The notes below the pieces were generated by a model. That model saw nothing but the letters and a program-made list of their open reading frames with translations. It ran no database searches and was not told the DNA's origin. The position numbers and the translations under genes are program-made. DNA of 57,634 nt. It comes from JABCPE02 sp963520725 (GTDB taxonomy: Bacteria; Bacteroidota; Bacteroidia; Flavobacteriales; Weeksellaceae). Of this stretch, positions 18,453-27,691 are shown one piece after another (position 1 is the first letter of the stretch; every line of letters starts with the position of its first letter). The DNA is taken from the NCBI GenBank assembly GCA_963520725.1, contig CAUQSG010000004.1, forward strand, positions 1 to 57,634, given 5' to 3'.

Positions 18453-19790
18453 ATGGTAAAAATACCTAGCAAAATATCTACAATAATAGAAGAGTTAGTA
18501 GATCAATATATGGAGCAAGATCGCTACAATAGGCCTTGGATAATAGGATTTAGTGGAGGAAAAGACTCCACAGTTTTGCTTACATTGGTTTGGTTAGCTA
18601 TTCAAAAAATACAAAATGAATTAGGAAATTCTAAATTAACTAGGTCTATATATGTGGTGTGTAATGACACAATGGTAGAAAATCCAATTATAGAAGAGTA
18701 TACTAAAGATGTGTTACAAACTATACAAAATGCCGCAAAACATCAAAATCTTCCAATCAAGGTAAAAACAACAACACCTAAAATAGAAGACACTTTTTGG
18801 AGTTGTGTGATTGGGAAAGGTTATCCTGTACCAAATAATAGTTTTAGATTTTGTACAGAAAGAATGAAAATAAAGCCTACCTCACAATTTATTACAGAAC
18901 AAGTGATGGAAGATGGAGAAGCGATAGTATTAATTGGCACAAGAATATCTGAAAGTCAACAAAGAGCTAAATCAATAAAGAAACATAATATAAAGGGACG
19001 GAGGTTATCTAAGCATCCATTAAACCCTAACACATATACCTATGCACCAATAAAGGAACTTATGCTAGAAGAAGTTTGGTGGATTATCAATGTAATACCT
19101 TCACCATGGGGGTTTGATAATAAAATATTGTTTAATATTTATTTAGATGCTTCTGCTGATGATTATGAGTGTCCAACAGTTGTTACTAATGATTCACATA
19201 AATCTTGTGGGCAAAGTAGATTTGGATGTTGGACTTGTACTGTAGTAAAAGAAGATAAGTCTATGTCTGCTCTTATACAGAATGGTATGACTTGGATGCA
19301 ACCTCTATTAGATTTTAGAAATAAGTTAGTTAAAGATAGAAATATATCAGATAATAGAAGTGAAACAAGAAGAAATGGACAACTAGCGATAGATGAAAAT
19401 GGACATAAGATGGGGAATTATACTTTAGAATACAGAATAAATCTTTTGCGTGAGCTTTTTATTGTACAGAAAGAAATACAAAAAGAGCGTCCAAGTATTC
19501 AATTGATTACAAGTCAAGAGCTAGCTGCTATCCAATTGATTTGGTATAGGGATGGTAATTTTTCAACAACAGTAAATTCTCTGTATAATGAAGTCTATGG
19601 TTATGATTTACCAAATGATGATATACAATTACAAGAAAGAGTTTTATTGGAGAAATTTTGTAAAAATAATTCCCACTATCAACTAATACAGGAATTACTT
19701 GCTCTTCAGAAGAATAAAAATCTATTAATCAAAAAAGTAGGATTACAAACAGATTTAGAAGAAAGGTTAGAAAAATTTGTAAAAGCTTAA
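18453..19790 (+). CDS. dndC: DNA phosphorothioation sulfurtransferase DndC
   Basis: The 445-residue protein has the PP-loop ATP-pyrophosphatase motif SGGKDST at residues 34-40. Cysteines suited to an iron-sulfur cluster occur in SFRFCTERMK, YECPTVV and SCGQSRFGCWTCTVV. This is the pattern of DndC, a PAPS-reductase-like enzyme that activates the DNA backbone for replacement of a non-bridging oxygen by sulfur. It is the first gene of a seven-gene operon, and dndD starts 2 bp after its stop. No dndA is present, so sulfur must come from a cysteine desulfurase elsewhere; no dndB regulator is present either. Confidence 0.93.
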   Translation: MVKIPSKISTIIEELVDQYMEQDRYNRPWIIGFSGGKDSTVLLTLVWLAIQKIQNELGNSKLTRSIYVVCNDTMVENPIIEEYTKDVLQTIQNAAKHQNLPIKVKTTTPKIEDTFWSCVIGKGYPVPNNSFRFCTERMKIKPTSQFITEQVMEDGEAIVLIGTRISESQQRAKSIKKHNIKGRRLSKHPLNPNTYTYAPIKELMLEEVWWIINVIPSPWGFDNKILFNIYLDASADDYECPTVVTNDSHKSCGQSRFGCWTCTVVKEDKSMSALIQNGMTWMQPLLDFRNKLVKDRNISDNRSETRRNGQLAIDENGHKMGNYTLEYRINLLRELFIVQKEIQKERPSIQLITSQELAAIQLIWYRDGNFSTTVNSLYNEVYGYDLPNDDIQLQERVLLEKFCKNNSHYQLIQELLALQKNKNLLIKKVGLQTDLEERLEKFVKA

Positions 19791-19792
19791 TT

Positions 19793-21907
19793 ATGAAAAT
19801 AAAGAGTATTGAACTTTGTAATTATAGGCTTTACAAAGGGTATAATGAAATTGTTTTTGAAGAAGAAAAGGATAAAAATATATATTTAATTTCGGGGGAG
19901 AATGGATTTGGAAAGACTACATTTCTTACTTCTTTATTATGGTGCTTATATGGTAAAATGATCACGGATATAGATGATGGTTTTCGTAAGGAAATATTAT
20001 CTAATTCATATGGAGCATTTTTATTGGGCAATCTTAATAATTCATTAAAACAGAGTGTTTTGTCACAACTTTCAAAAGATGAAATACAAGAAATTAAAAA
20101 GAAAGGATATAATGTACACAATGAATATATAAAGGAATACTCACAATATTTTGTTGCTATAGAGTTTTGTAATGTTTCCATACCTTCTATTCCTTGCGAT
20201 TCTTTGAAGGTAATTCGTTTATTTGATTTTTTGAGAGAAAGCGAAAAAGTAGAAATATTGATAGATGGAGTACCTAATGAACTTGCCATAGAAATGGGGC
20301 AAGATGTATTTATCAATGATTTTTTAATCAGTAAGGATATAGCTAGGTTTTTCTTTTTTGACTCTGAAAAAATAGTGTCCCTTGCAGATATAAATACTAC
20401 AGAAGAAAAGAAAAGGCTTTGCTCTGCTTATAATAGTATTTTAGGTGTAAAAAAATATGAGGATTTAAAAAGGAATCTTGAAAATTTACGCTTAAAATTT
20501 AGAAAGAGAAATGCAGATGTGGAGAGTAGAAACCAATTAAATTCTTTGCTAAAAACATTAATTACTAAACAAAATTTAATAAATGAAATTGATGTCAAAA
20601 TAGAAGAAAATGAAAGGACTTTATCTATACTCCGCGAAGAAAATGAAGCTTTGCAGGTAAAATTACTAATTGATGGGAATACAACTACTATTAAAGACTT
20701 GCAAAAACAAGAGTTATTATTAGAAACAGCCCGCAAAAAAGATATTGAATATAAATCTAAGATAAAGGATTTTTTAGATTTTGCACCTTTTGCAATTTCA
20801 GGAGATTTATTTACAGATACTAAGAATAAAATAGAGCAAGATTTTAAGATTTTAGAAATACAAAATAATACACAAAATCAAAATTTTTTATTGAGTAAAA
20901 TAAAAGAAGATTTACAAAACATAATTCAAAATATTTCAGACCAAAATGTCAAATTATATTTAGATAACTCTATAAGTGATATTGTTTCTAAATATCAAAA
21001 TGATAGTAAAAATACTAATTCTTTAATTAATGTTTCTAAAGAATTTTATGATGAATTTAATTCTATTTATGCCAATATAATAGGGACATATAAATTAGAA
21101 TTTCAATATGTGGTGGATGACTATAGAAAAAATAAACAATTAATAGAGAGAACCCAGAGAAATATAGCCAATCTAAAGTTGAAAGAAAATGATGTAAATA
21201 TTAAAACCATTCGAAAACAGAAAAATAAGATAGAGAAGGAAATAGAGCAAGAAGAACAAAATGTAAAAGAATTATTTTTACAAAAAGGGCAAATTAGTAA
21301 AGAATTATCTAGTATTAATGAGAATGTTTCTAAATTAAGTAAAATAGTAAGTGTTGATGAGAGTGATAGTAAAAAAGATATACTTGCTTCTGAATTGATA
21401 GAAAGTATTAATGATTTTTTAATAGCCTTAAAAGTAGAAAAGAAAATATCATTAGAGGAAAAAATAAAGATAATAATCAATAACTTAATGCATAAAGATG
21501 ATTTCGTTAATAAGGTGGAAATCATTGTGAATGAAGACATGTTGGATATCAATCTTTACGATAAAGAAGAAAGTATTATCAATAAAGGAAAATTATCAAA
21601 AGGCGAACAACAATTGTATGCATCTTCTTTGTTACAGGCGTTTATAGAGGAATCTCAAATGAAATTTCCAATTTTTATAGATAGCCCCTTACAGAAATTT
21701 GATAAAATACATGCTAATAAAATCATTACAGAGTTTTATCCTGTTATTTCTGAGCAAGTTATTTTATTCCCCTTATTGGGAAAGGAATTGTCTAAAAAAG
21801 AGTTTGAAATAATGAAACCATGTATCAATTCTGTATATAAAATAAAAAATCAGACTGATTTTTCTTATATAGAGAAATTGAGCGACATAAATAATTTAAT
21901 ATCATAA
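19793..21907 (+). CDS. dndD: DNA sulfur modification ATPase DndD (SMC/Rad50-like)
   Basis: The 704-residue protein has an N-terminal Walker A motif GENGFGKTT (G35-T43). Long coiled-coil segments run from about residue 210 to 560. Near the C-terminus lie an ABC signature, LSKGEQQLYASSLL, and a Walker B-type strand, FPIFIDSPLQKFD. This split-ATPase layout matches DndD, which is thought to supply energy or nicking activity for sulfur insertion with DndC and DndE. It lies between dndC and dndE with gaps of 2 and 4 bp. Confidence 0.93.
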   Translation: MKIKSIELCNYRLYKGYNEIVFEEEKDKNIYLISGENGFGKTTFLTSLLWCLYGKMITDIDDGFRKEILSNSYGAFLLGNLNNSLKQSVLSQLSKDEIQEIKKKGYNVHNEYIKEYSQYFVAIEFCNVSIPSIPCDSLKVIRLFDFLRESEKVEILIDGVPNELAIEMGQDVFINDFLISKDIARFFFFDSEKIVSLADINTTEEKKRLCSAYNSILGVKKYEDLKRNLENLRLKFRKRNADVESRNQLNSLLKTLITKQNLINEIDVKIEENERTLSILREENEALQVKLLIDGNTTTIKDLQKQELLLETARKKDIEYKSKIKDFLDFAPFAISGDLFTDTKNKIEQDFKILEIQNNTQNQNFLLSKIKEDLQNIIQNISDQNVKLYLDNSISDIVSKYQNDSKNTNSLINVSKEFYDEFNSIYANIIGTYKLEFQYVVDDYRKNKQLIERTQRNIANLKLKENDVNIKTIRKQKNKIEKEIEQEEQNVKELFLQKGQISKELSSINENVSKLSKIVSVDESDSKKDILASELIESINDFLIALKVEKKISLEEKIKIIINNLMHKDDFVNKVEIIVNEDMLDINLYDKEESIINKGKLSKGEQQLYASSLLQAFIEESQMKFPIFIDSPLQKFDKIHANKIITEFYPVISEQVILFPLLGKELSKKEFEIMKPCINSVYKIKNQTDFSYIEKLSDINNLIS

Positions 21908-21911
21908 TTCT

Positions 21912-22307
21912 ATGTTTTCACAAATAAAAACAAGTACAAAAAATAGGGAGATTGTAAGTGAACTTACACAAAAATTTAAACTAGGCGCAGAAAATATTAT
22001 CGCTAGAATAGCAATTGCTTATTCTCTTCAGACGAAAGAAAAATTTTCACCTATTGATACTCAAGATTCTGGTGGTAAAGAATATAGTAGAAATGTCCTT
22101 TTTGGTAATAATTATCAAATTTATAAAGCTATGATGTGTACTTATTATAATATATCTGATACTGATAGAGATTTATATAGGTACTTCAAGATACATCTTG
22201 ATCATGGGTTACAGTTAATATATGATGATGTAAAAAATAACCCTAATCTTATAGGATATGATTATTTGTTTGATAAAATAGAATTAGGGCTCAATAATAT
22301 AAAATAA
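21912..22307 (+). CDS. dndE: DNA sulfur modification protein DndE
   Basis: The 131-residue protein shows the DndE pattern: LGAENIIARIAIAYSLQ at the N-terminus, an aromatic/Gly central section (GKEYSRNVLFGNN) and HLDHGLQLIYDD near the C-terminus. DndE family members form small oligomers reported to bind nicked DNA. Identification is by motif pattern and by its position after dndD. The stop codon overlaps the start of the helicase gene by one base (TAATG), coupling the modification genes to the following module. Confidence 0.85.
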   Translation: MFSQIKTSTKNREIVSELTQKFKLGAENIIARIAIAYSLQTKEKFSPIDTQDSGGKEYSRNVLFGNNYQIYKAMMCTYYNISDTDRDLYRYFKIHLDHGLQLIYDDVKNNPNLIGYDYLFDKIELGLNNIK

Positions 22308-24499
22308 TGTTAACTAATATTGATTTAAAAAATACTTATTCATCAGGGCTTGATGAACCTAGAGAGTTCTTCATCGAAGCTTTGATAGAAAGCAAAAAAT
22401 TCGACCTTGGATTAGGTTATTTCAGTTCTAGTGGCATTCGTAGTCTTTCTTATGGATTTGCATTATTCATTGCTAATAATGGAAAAATGAGAGTGATTAT
22501 CAATGATATTTTAAGTTCATCAGATAAAAATGCTATTGAAAATGGATTAAGTAATAAAGTCAATGATTTTGAGGAAAAATTACTCAATAACATCAATGGA
22601 TTGACTGAAACACTATCTAAAGAAGATGAACAATTTTACAGATGTTTTTCATATCTTATTTCTACAAATCGCATAGAATTTGTAGCCGCTATCTCCGCAA
22701 AAGGAGGGTTGGCTCACGATAAATATGGAATTTTTACTGATGAAAGGGGTAATAAGGTTGCTTTTATTGGTTCTACTAATTTCTCAAAAACTGCATTAGA
22801 ATTTAATAGTGAAACTATCACAGTGTTTTCTTCATGGCGAGAACCTTATCGTGTAGAAGAGTATCAAAATTTATTTGACAATTCTTGGCAGGGTAATGAT
22901 TCTCGACTTATCCATATCCCATTTGATAGAGTAAAAACCAAAATTACAGAAAAGTATCCAATAACTTCACTTAATGATCTGATAGAATTTGGAAATCATT
23001 TACGAGAAAATGATAATTTTATTGGTAATAAACCGATTTCTGAAGACCTATTAAAAAAAATCCATCAAAAGGAGCAAGAACCAAGATTTCCATTTCCAGA
23101 AGAGAGAAATATACAAAAGGAAGCTTATGCAGCATGGGTAAAAAATGATAAAAAAGGAATTTTTGCGATGGCAACAGGTTCTGGTAAAACTATTACAGCT
23201 TTGAATTGTGTTTTAAAATCTTATCAAGAAGAGGGATATTATAAAACAATTATTGTAGTGCCTACCCAAGCCCTTGCTTTGCAATGGGAGCAAGAAGCAA
23301 AAAATTTTAATTTCCAAAATATTATTTCTACTCATACTAATAAAAACTGGAAAGAAGACCTATTAAGATATAGTACAATAAGTAATGTGAATCCTAATAG
23401 AAATATAGTGATTATTACTACTTATGCAACCTTTAATCGTGGTGATTTTCAAAGTCTTGTTTTAAATACTAAAGGTATTGAATCTTTTATCTATATCGCT
23501 GATGAAGCTCATAATATAGGTGCAAAAAATACTTTAAAATATCTCCCTAAAAACATAGAGCAAAGAATAGGATTATCAGCTACTCCTGAAAGAATTTATG
23601 ATGAGGGAGGATCAAAGGAATTATACGATTTTTTTAATTCAACTGCTCCTAACTATACTTATCGTTTTACAATGAAACAAGCTATAGAGCAGGATATTCT
23701 TTGTCATTATGATTATCATCCCATTTTCGTAGAACTAACACAAGATGAGATAGAAGAATATAAAGAAATCACAGTAAAGCTGCAAAAGTTTATAGATGCT
23801 GAAACAGGAAAATATAAAAAAGATGCTGAAATGCTATTGCTTCAAAGAAAGAGAATTATACATAAAGCCAAAAACAAGAAAAAGAAAATAGCAGCACTTT
23901 TAGAGTATTTGAAACAGAAGCATTCGCTTAACTATACTTTTGTTTTTGTTCCAGAAGGCTATGAGCCTAACTATACTGAAATAGATGATTATCAAATTCA
24001 GGAGGAAGATGTTCATATTATTGATGAATATGCACAAATGTTCAAAGAGCGGGGGTATAAATACTATAAGTATATTGGAGGTTTGAAAGATAGTGAACAA
24101 GTACTTAAAAACTTTGAGAATGGAGATATACAAGTATTACTTTCTATGAAATGTTTGGATGAAGGGGTGGATATTCCTAGAGCTGAATATGCAATATTTT
24201 GTTCTAGTACGGGAAATCCAAGACAATTTGTTCAAAGGCGTGGGCGTGTTTTGAGAAAACATAAGGATAAGGATAAAGCAACCATATGGGATTTGGTGGT
24301 TATTCCACCTAATATTTCGGAAGATATGTCTTCTGCTGAACGAAATATTTCCCTTAGTGAAATAAAAAGAGTAGTCAATTTTGCTGCTTTAGCAGATAAT
24401 GAAATATCAATAATATACGGAGAATTGAGTGATTTATGTGATACTTTACGCATTAACTTATTTGAAATTTTAGAACAGGAACAACAAAAATACGATTAA
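22307..24499 (+). CDS. PLD-nuclease / SF2 helicase fusion in the dnd operon
   Basis: The 730-residue protein has an N-terminal phospholipase D-like nuclease domain. It holds a single HxK site, H137-D-K139, followed by FIGSTNFS; the spacing deviates from the classic HKD motif. Then comes a superfamily 2 helicase core with Walker A TGSGKT (G291-T295), DEAH at 399-402, LSATPERI and the motif VI-like RQFVQRRGRVLRKH. The C-terminal ~70 residues resemble helicase-associated regions. From its domains it should translocate on DNA and cleave it. Restriction partners of other phosphorothioation systems that I know (DptFGH, PbeABCD, SspE) do not have this architecture as far as I recall. The one-base overlap with dndE implies joint expression. 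Confidence 0.88.
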   Translation: MLTNIDLKNTYSSGLDEPREFFIEALIESKKFDLGLGYFSSSGIRSLSYGFALFIANNGKMRVIINDILSSSDKNAIENGLSNKVNDFEEKLLNNINGLTETLSKEDEQFYRCFSYLISTNRIEFVAAISAKGGLAHDKYGIFTDERGNKVAFIGSTNFSKTALEFNSETITVFSSWREPYRVEEYQNLFDNSWQGNDSRLIHIPFDRVKTKITEKYPITSLNDLIEFGNHLRENDNFIGNKPISEDLLKKIHQKEQEPRFPFPEERNIQKEAYAAWVKNDKKGIFAMATGSGKTITALNCVLKSYQEEGYYKTIIVVPTQALALQWEQEAKNFNFQNIISTHTNKNWKEDLLRYSTISNVNPNRNIVIITTYATFNRGDFQSLVLNTKGIESFIYIADEAHNIGAKNTLKYLPKNIEQRIGLSATPERIYDEGGSKELYDFFNSTAPNYTYRFTMKQAIEQDILCHYDYHPIFVELTQDEIEEYKEITVKLQKFIDAETGKYKKDAEMLLLQRKRIIHKAKNKKKKIAALLEYLKQKHSLNYTFVFVPEGYEPNYTEIDDYQIQEEDVHIIDEYAQMFKERGYKYYKYIGGLKDSEQVLKNFENGDIQVLLSMKCLDEGVDIPRAEYAIFCSSTGNPRQFVQRRGRVLRKHKDKDKATIWDLVVIPPNISEDMSSAERNISLSEIKRVVNFAALADNEISIIYGELSDLCDTLRINLFEILEQEQQKYD

Positions 24500-24502
24500 A
24501 AT

Positions 24503-24700
24503 ATGGCTATACAAGATGAAATGTACAAGATGATTGAAAAGGAAATCAATCAGATGGTGTCTGATAATAAAGTACAAAAATTAGACACAGAAAAAGTAAA
24601 ACAAGTTGCAAAAATGCTTACTGGGCTTTCCACTGATAAGGCTGAGGCAGAACAATTAGTGAAACAATATATTGTGAATATTAAAAATATTTGCAAATAA
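24503..24700 (+). CDS. Small helical protein in the dnd operon, unknown function
   Basis: A 65-residue, highly charged, probably all-helical protein (MAIQDEMYKMIEKEINQM). It starts 3 bp after the helicase stop and ends 23 bp before the Rad50-like gene. Such small proteins in defence operons often act as subunits or inhibitors of a neighbour, but nothing in the sequence identifies a role. Confidence 0.75.
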   Translation: MAIQDEMYKMIEKEINQMVSDNKVQKLDTEKVKQVAKMLTGLSTDKAEAEQLVKQYIVNIKNICK

Positions 24701-24723
24701 ATAACATTAAAAACTTCTACAAT

Positions 24724-26880
24724 ATGATAATTAAAAGTATTACGATTGAAAATTTTCAGTCTTATTATTCAGCTCAAACTTTGGAGTTTTCAGAAGGTTT
24801 GAATTTGGTTGTAGGGCATGGTGGAAAAGGAAAATCCAAATTGTTTAATGCATTTTATTGGGTGTTATTTGGTAAAATATACATCACAGGCACAGGCTGG
24901 TGTTCTACTGACGGATTACCACAATCTGCTAAATTTACAATGCAAGATTATGAATTTATTAATGCAAAATCCTTGTCGGAAGCTAGTGTGGGTAGTAAAG
25001 TGGTTTCTAAAGTTTATATAGAAATAGAAGATGATAAAGGTATAGAATATAGAATAGAAAGAAGTGTAATAGCGGAGAGATTAGATAATGAAGATTGGAA
25101 TGATACTCATGCATGGCAAGTTCATAAAAGTGAATTATCTGTGAGCTATGAAAATAGAATGGGAACACAAATAGAACAAGGTATAATTGCAGAACAAACA
25201 ATTAGTGATATTTTTCCAGAAGGTATCCGAAATTATATTTGGTTTCAAGGGGAATCTTTGGATAACCTTATTAATTTTAGAAATAAAGACACTTTGAAAT
25301 CAGCAGTTAAACATATTTCGTATTATCCTTTTTATGAAAAGCTTTCAGCAATTATTACTCAATCCAAGGGTATCATCGAAAAAGATGAAGCTAAAAAATT
25401 AAGAGAATATAATAAAGGAAATGCAAGCCTTGACAAAGCGTTGAAGGAAAGAGATTATTACAATAATCTTATTTTGAAAGAAGAAGAAAATAAAAAAGCT
25501 ATCCAAGAAAATATTAATATTATTAATATAAAACTAGTTGACTATGAGGGTAAATTGAAAGGTGTTGTAGACTATACTAAGCTGAATCAAGAATATAATA
25601 GGTATAACCTAGATTTCCAAAAGGTTCAAAATGAATTAAGTAGACTAGATGAAGAGCAAAGGAAACTTGTTCCTAATTTTTGGGTGCTTAGGGGGATTGA
25701 ACCAATGATTAAGCAAAGTAAACAAATTATAAAAGAGTATACTGCGTTTCAAGATACAGTGCCTGAGAAAAAATATTTGGATAATCCAGGAAGAGCCAAA
25801 TTGGAGGAAATTTTAGAACAAGGACAATGTTTTGTGTGTGGTTCTGATGCTACAGAAGGTACAAAAGCATCAGATTGGATTAAAAGACGATTAAGGGAGC
25901 AAGAACAATATTTAAAAGAATTAGAAGAATATAATATAAATTTAGAATTTAGTAAACAATTCGAGCGTTTTGTAGGTAAAATTCAAGATTATCCAGATGT
26001 TTTATTGACCTCTTTAGAACAAATTGACAAACAGTATGAAGTGTCTGAAAACGAGATTGATAGACTTTTGCGTCAAAGAAAAATTATTCAAGAAAAAAAA
26101 GAAACATTAGATAAAGAGATAGAAGAAATTAAAAGAAAAAATGGTATAGATCCAATAAAAGAAGCAGGACAAGGCACAATAATTTCTGATGGAATAAAAG
26201 CCTCTCGAACTAATTTAGAAAAAGAACAAAGAAAGTTACAAGCATTACAAGAAACAATTAATGAATATAAAAATAAACTTAAAGATGCAGAACGAGAAAT
26301 AGAAAAACTTATTTCTAAAAAAGGTGATATTACTTCTGTGCCAGAAACAGAATGGAAAAATATTTCTGAATTTTTAGAAAAAATATGTAAAAAAGTTCAA
26401 GAAAATGCTAGAAAAGAACTACTATACAAAATAGAAACCCGCGCTAATGAATATTATCAAAAATTTACAGAGCATGATAAAGGTTACAAAGGGGAAGTAA
26501 AAATAAATGAAGACTATTCTATTGAGTACGATGCAGGACTAAATACCAGCCATGAAGATAGAAAGAAAATGAGCATTATTAATGCTATGCTATCACTCAA
26601 TCAGGAGGCATTAGGGATATTTTATCCGTTCATTAGTGATGCTCCTACATCAAGTTTTGATATCCCTACCACACATAAATATTTACTTGGGATCAAAGAT
26701 ATTTTTGGACAATCTATTATTATGACCAAAGATGTAGAATTGGAAGGAGAGGCTTATCAACAGCTACTCCGTGAGTCAAAAGTTTCTCGTATTTATGCCC
26801 TTGAAAGTAAGGTGTCTGGAAATGATATGCAAAATCCTAAATTAAATGAAGTATCCACAATAATAAATAGATTAAAATAA
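24724..26880 (+). CDS. Rad50-like AAA ATPase with zinc-hook CxxC
   Basis: I start at the ATG at 24724 (MIIKSITIENFQSYYS, the usual Rad50/SMC N-terminus) rather than at a TTG 33 bp upstream; this gives 718 residues. Walker A is GHGGKGKS (G31-S38). Coiled coil surrounds a CFVC hook (C369-C372) near the middle, which in Rad50 binds zinc and joins two molecules. The C-terminal nucleotide-binding half has YPFISDAPTSSFD as the Walker B-type strand. The ABC signature before it (MSIINAMLSLNQEA) is degenerate. It is a second SMC-type ATPase in the operon and clearly different from DndD. It probably acts with the PLD-helicase on DNA. A relation to Lamassu- or Septu-type ATPases is possible but unproven. 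Confidence 0.87.
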   Translation: MIIKSITIENFQSYYSAQTLEFSEGLNLVVGHGGKGKSKLFNAFYWVLFGKIYITGTGWCSTDGLPQSAKFTMQDYEFINAKSLSEASVGSKVVSKVYIEIEDDKGIEYRIERSVIAERLDNEDWNDTHAWQVHKSELSVSYENRMGTQIEQGIIAEQTISDIFPEGIRNYIWFQGESLDNLINFRNKDTLKSAVKHISYYPFYEKLSAIITQSKGIIEKDEAKKLREYNKGNASLDKALKERDYYNNLILKEEENKKAIQENINIINIKLVDYEGKLKGVVDYTKLNQEYNRYNLDFQKVQNELSRLDEEQRKLVPNFWVLRGIEPMIKQSKQIIKEYTAFQDTVPEKKYLDNPGRAKLEEILEQGQCFVCGSDATEGTKASDWIKRRLREQEQYLKELEEYNINLEFSKQFERFVGKIQDYPDVLLTSLEQIDKQYEVSENEIDRLLRQRKIIQEKKETLDKEIEEIKRKNGIDPIKEAGQGTIISDGIKASRTNLEKEQRKLQALQETINEYKNKLKDAEREIEKLISKKGDITSVPETEWKNISEFLEKICKKVQENARKELLYKIETRANEYYQKFTEHDKGYKGEVKINEDYSIEYDAGLNTSHEDRKKMSIINAMLSLNQEALGIFYPFISDAPTSSFDIPTTHKYLLGIKDIFGQSIIMTKDVELEGEAYQQLLRESKVSRIYALESKVSGNDMQNPKLNEVSTIINRLK

Positions 26881-26881
26881 A

Positions 26882-27313
26882 ATGGAAGATGTTTTTGACA
26901 TAAAATTTGCTTTTGAAAAACAGGCAAAAGAAAATATCATAGAAAAATTCTCTGGTAAACAAGGAACAGGTTATAATGTATTTTCCTACCATTGGCAGTG
27001 TTTTGCATGGGCTGCAGTCATTGGTTTTTATTACGATGAACGAAAAGAATTGGGGTCGCCCATAGCCGATAAGGTTTTTAGTCTGAATACAATGCGTAAT
27101 AATGATGGTGAAAAAATAGCTAAAGCACTACTGTGTATGTGTATTTCCAAAGCAGGAAGTTTGGATATTTTAAAAGAACCTCAGAAAGCAATCGCTCTTA
27201 TAAATGAATATGCGAATGGTGGTTTTTATCGTATTCAAAAACTTATAGATAATGGAGAAAATGATTTTAATAATTTAGACAAAGTGAAAGCAGAAATATT
27301 TCGACGGTCTTAA
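26882..27313 (+). CDS. 143-aa protein, last gene of the dnd operon, unknown function
   Basis: The protein starts 1 bp after the Rad50-like gene stop and appears globular and helical. Notable features are SGKQGTGYNVFSYHWQCFAWAAVIGFYYDER and a C-terminal ILKEPQKAIALINEYANGGFYRIQ. No catalytic motif is obvious. Its position suggests it is a partner of the Rad50-like ATPase, as small third subunits are in several SMC-based defence systems. It could be a small regulator instead. No terminator hairpin is seen directly after it. Confidence 0.75.
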   Translation: MEDVFDIKFAFEKQAKENIIEKFSGKQGTGYNVFSYHWQCFAWAAVIGFYYDERKELGSPIADKVFSLNTMRNNDGEKIAKALLCMCISKAGSLDILKEPQKAIALINEYANGGFYRIQKLIDNGENDFNNLDKVKAEIFRRS

Positions 27314-27691
27314 TCTTAATAAATCATTCTTTATATTTACAAACTTGATTAAAGTTATTATGGAGTATGGGTGTTATAAATAATGGTAATTCCATGGGTT
27401 ATTTAGATGCTCATTTATGTTTCATCTTTGAAAAGATACTTTTATTATTATAAAATTTTAACTTACACATTTTATTAGATATAATAGGTAGAAGTATTAT
27501 ATAGATACTAATAAAGATAAAATCTATGGAGTTAAAAGGGGATAGGTGTAGGGGGCTATCTACTATCCCCAAATGCCCCCAAAACCAGACCAATCTTTTT
27601 GGTATCCCCCAGCTATTATATTGATAAAAAATTAGGTAGATTAATTACCCATTTAAGTAATGATTATAAATTAAGTATTTTTCCACCTTTA
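27314..27691. other. Intergenic region with GC-rich inverted repeats beside rep, possible origin
   Basis: In otherwise A+T-rich DNA, G-runs and C-runs cluster at 27538-27609. GGGGATAG (27538-27545) is complementary to CTATCCCC (27563-27570). GGGGGC (27551-27556) is complementary to GCCCCC (27575-27580), and a further CCCCC lies at 27605-27609. GATAG/CTATC can also fold inside (27541-27545 with 27556-27560). It lies directly beyond the 3' end of the Rep-like gene, a plausible place for a replication origin or nick site of the excised element. No reading frame of note is present. Confidence 0.5.

Noticed and set aside
24691..26880. A complete Lamassu or Septu system
   Set aside because: The Rad50-like ATPase alone is not enough. 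No LmuA-type effector or PtuB-like HNH protein is encoded beside it.
27538..27609. A G-quadruplex regulator
   Set aside because: Only two G-runs occur on one strand, too few for an intramolecular quadruplex. Hairpin pairing is the simpler reading.
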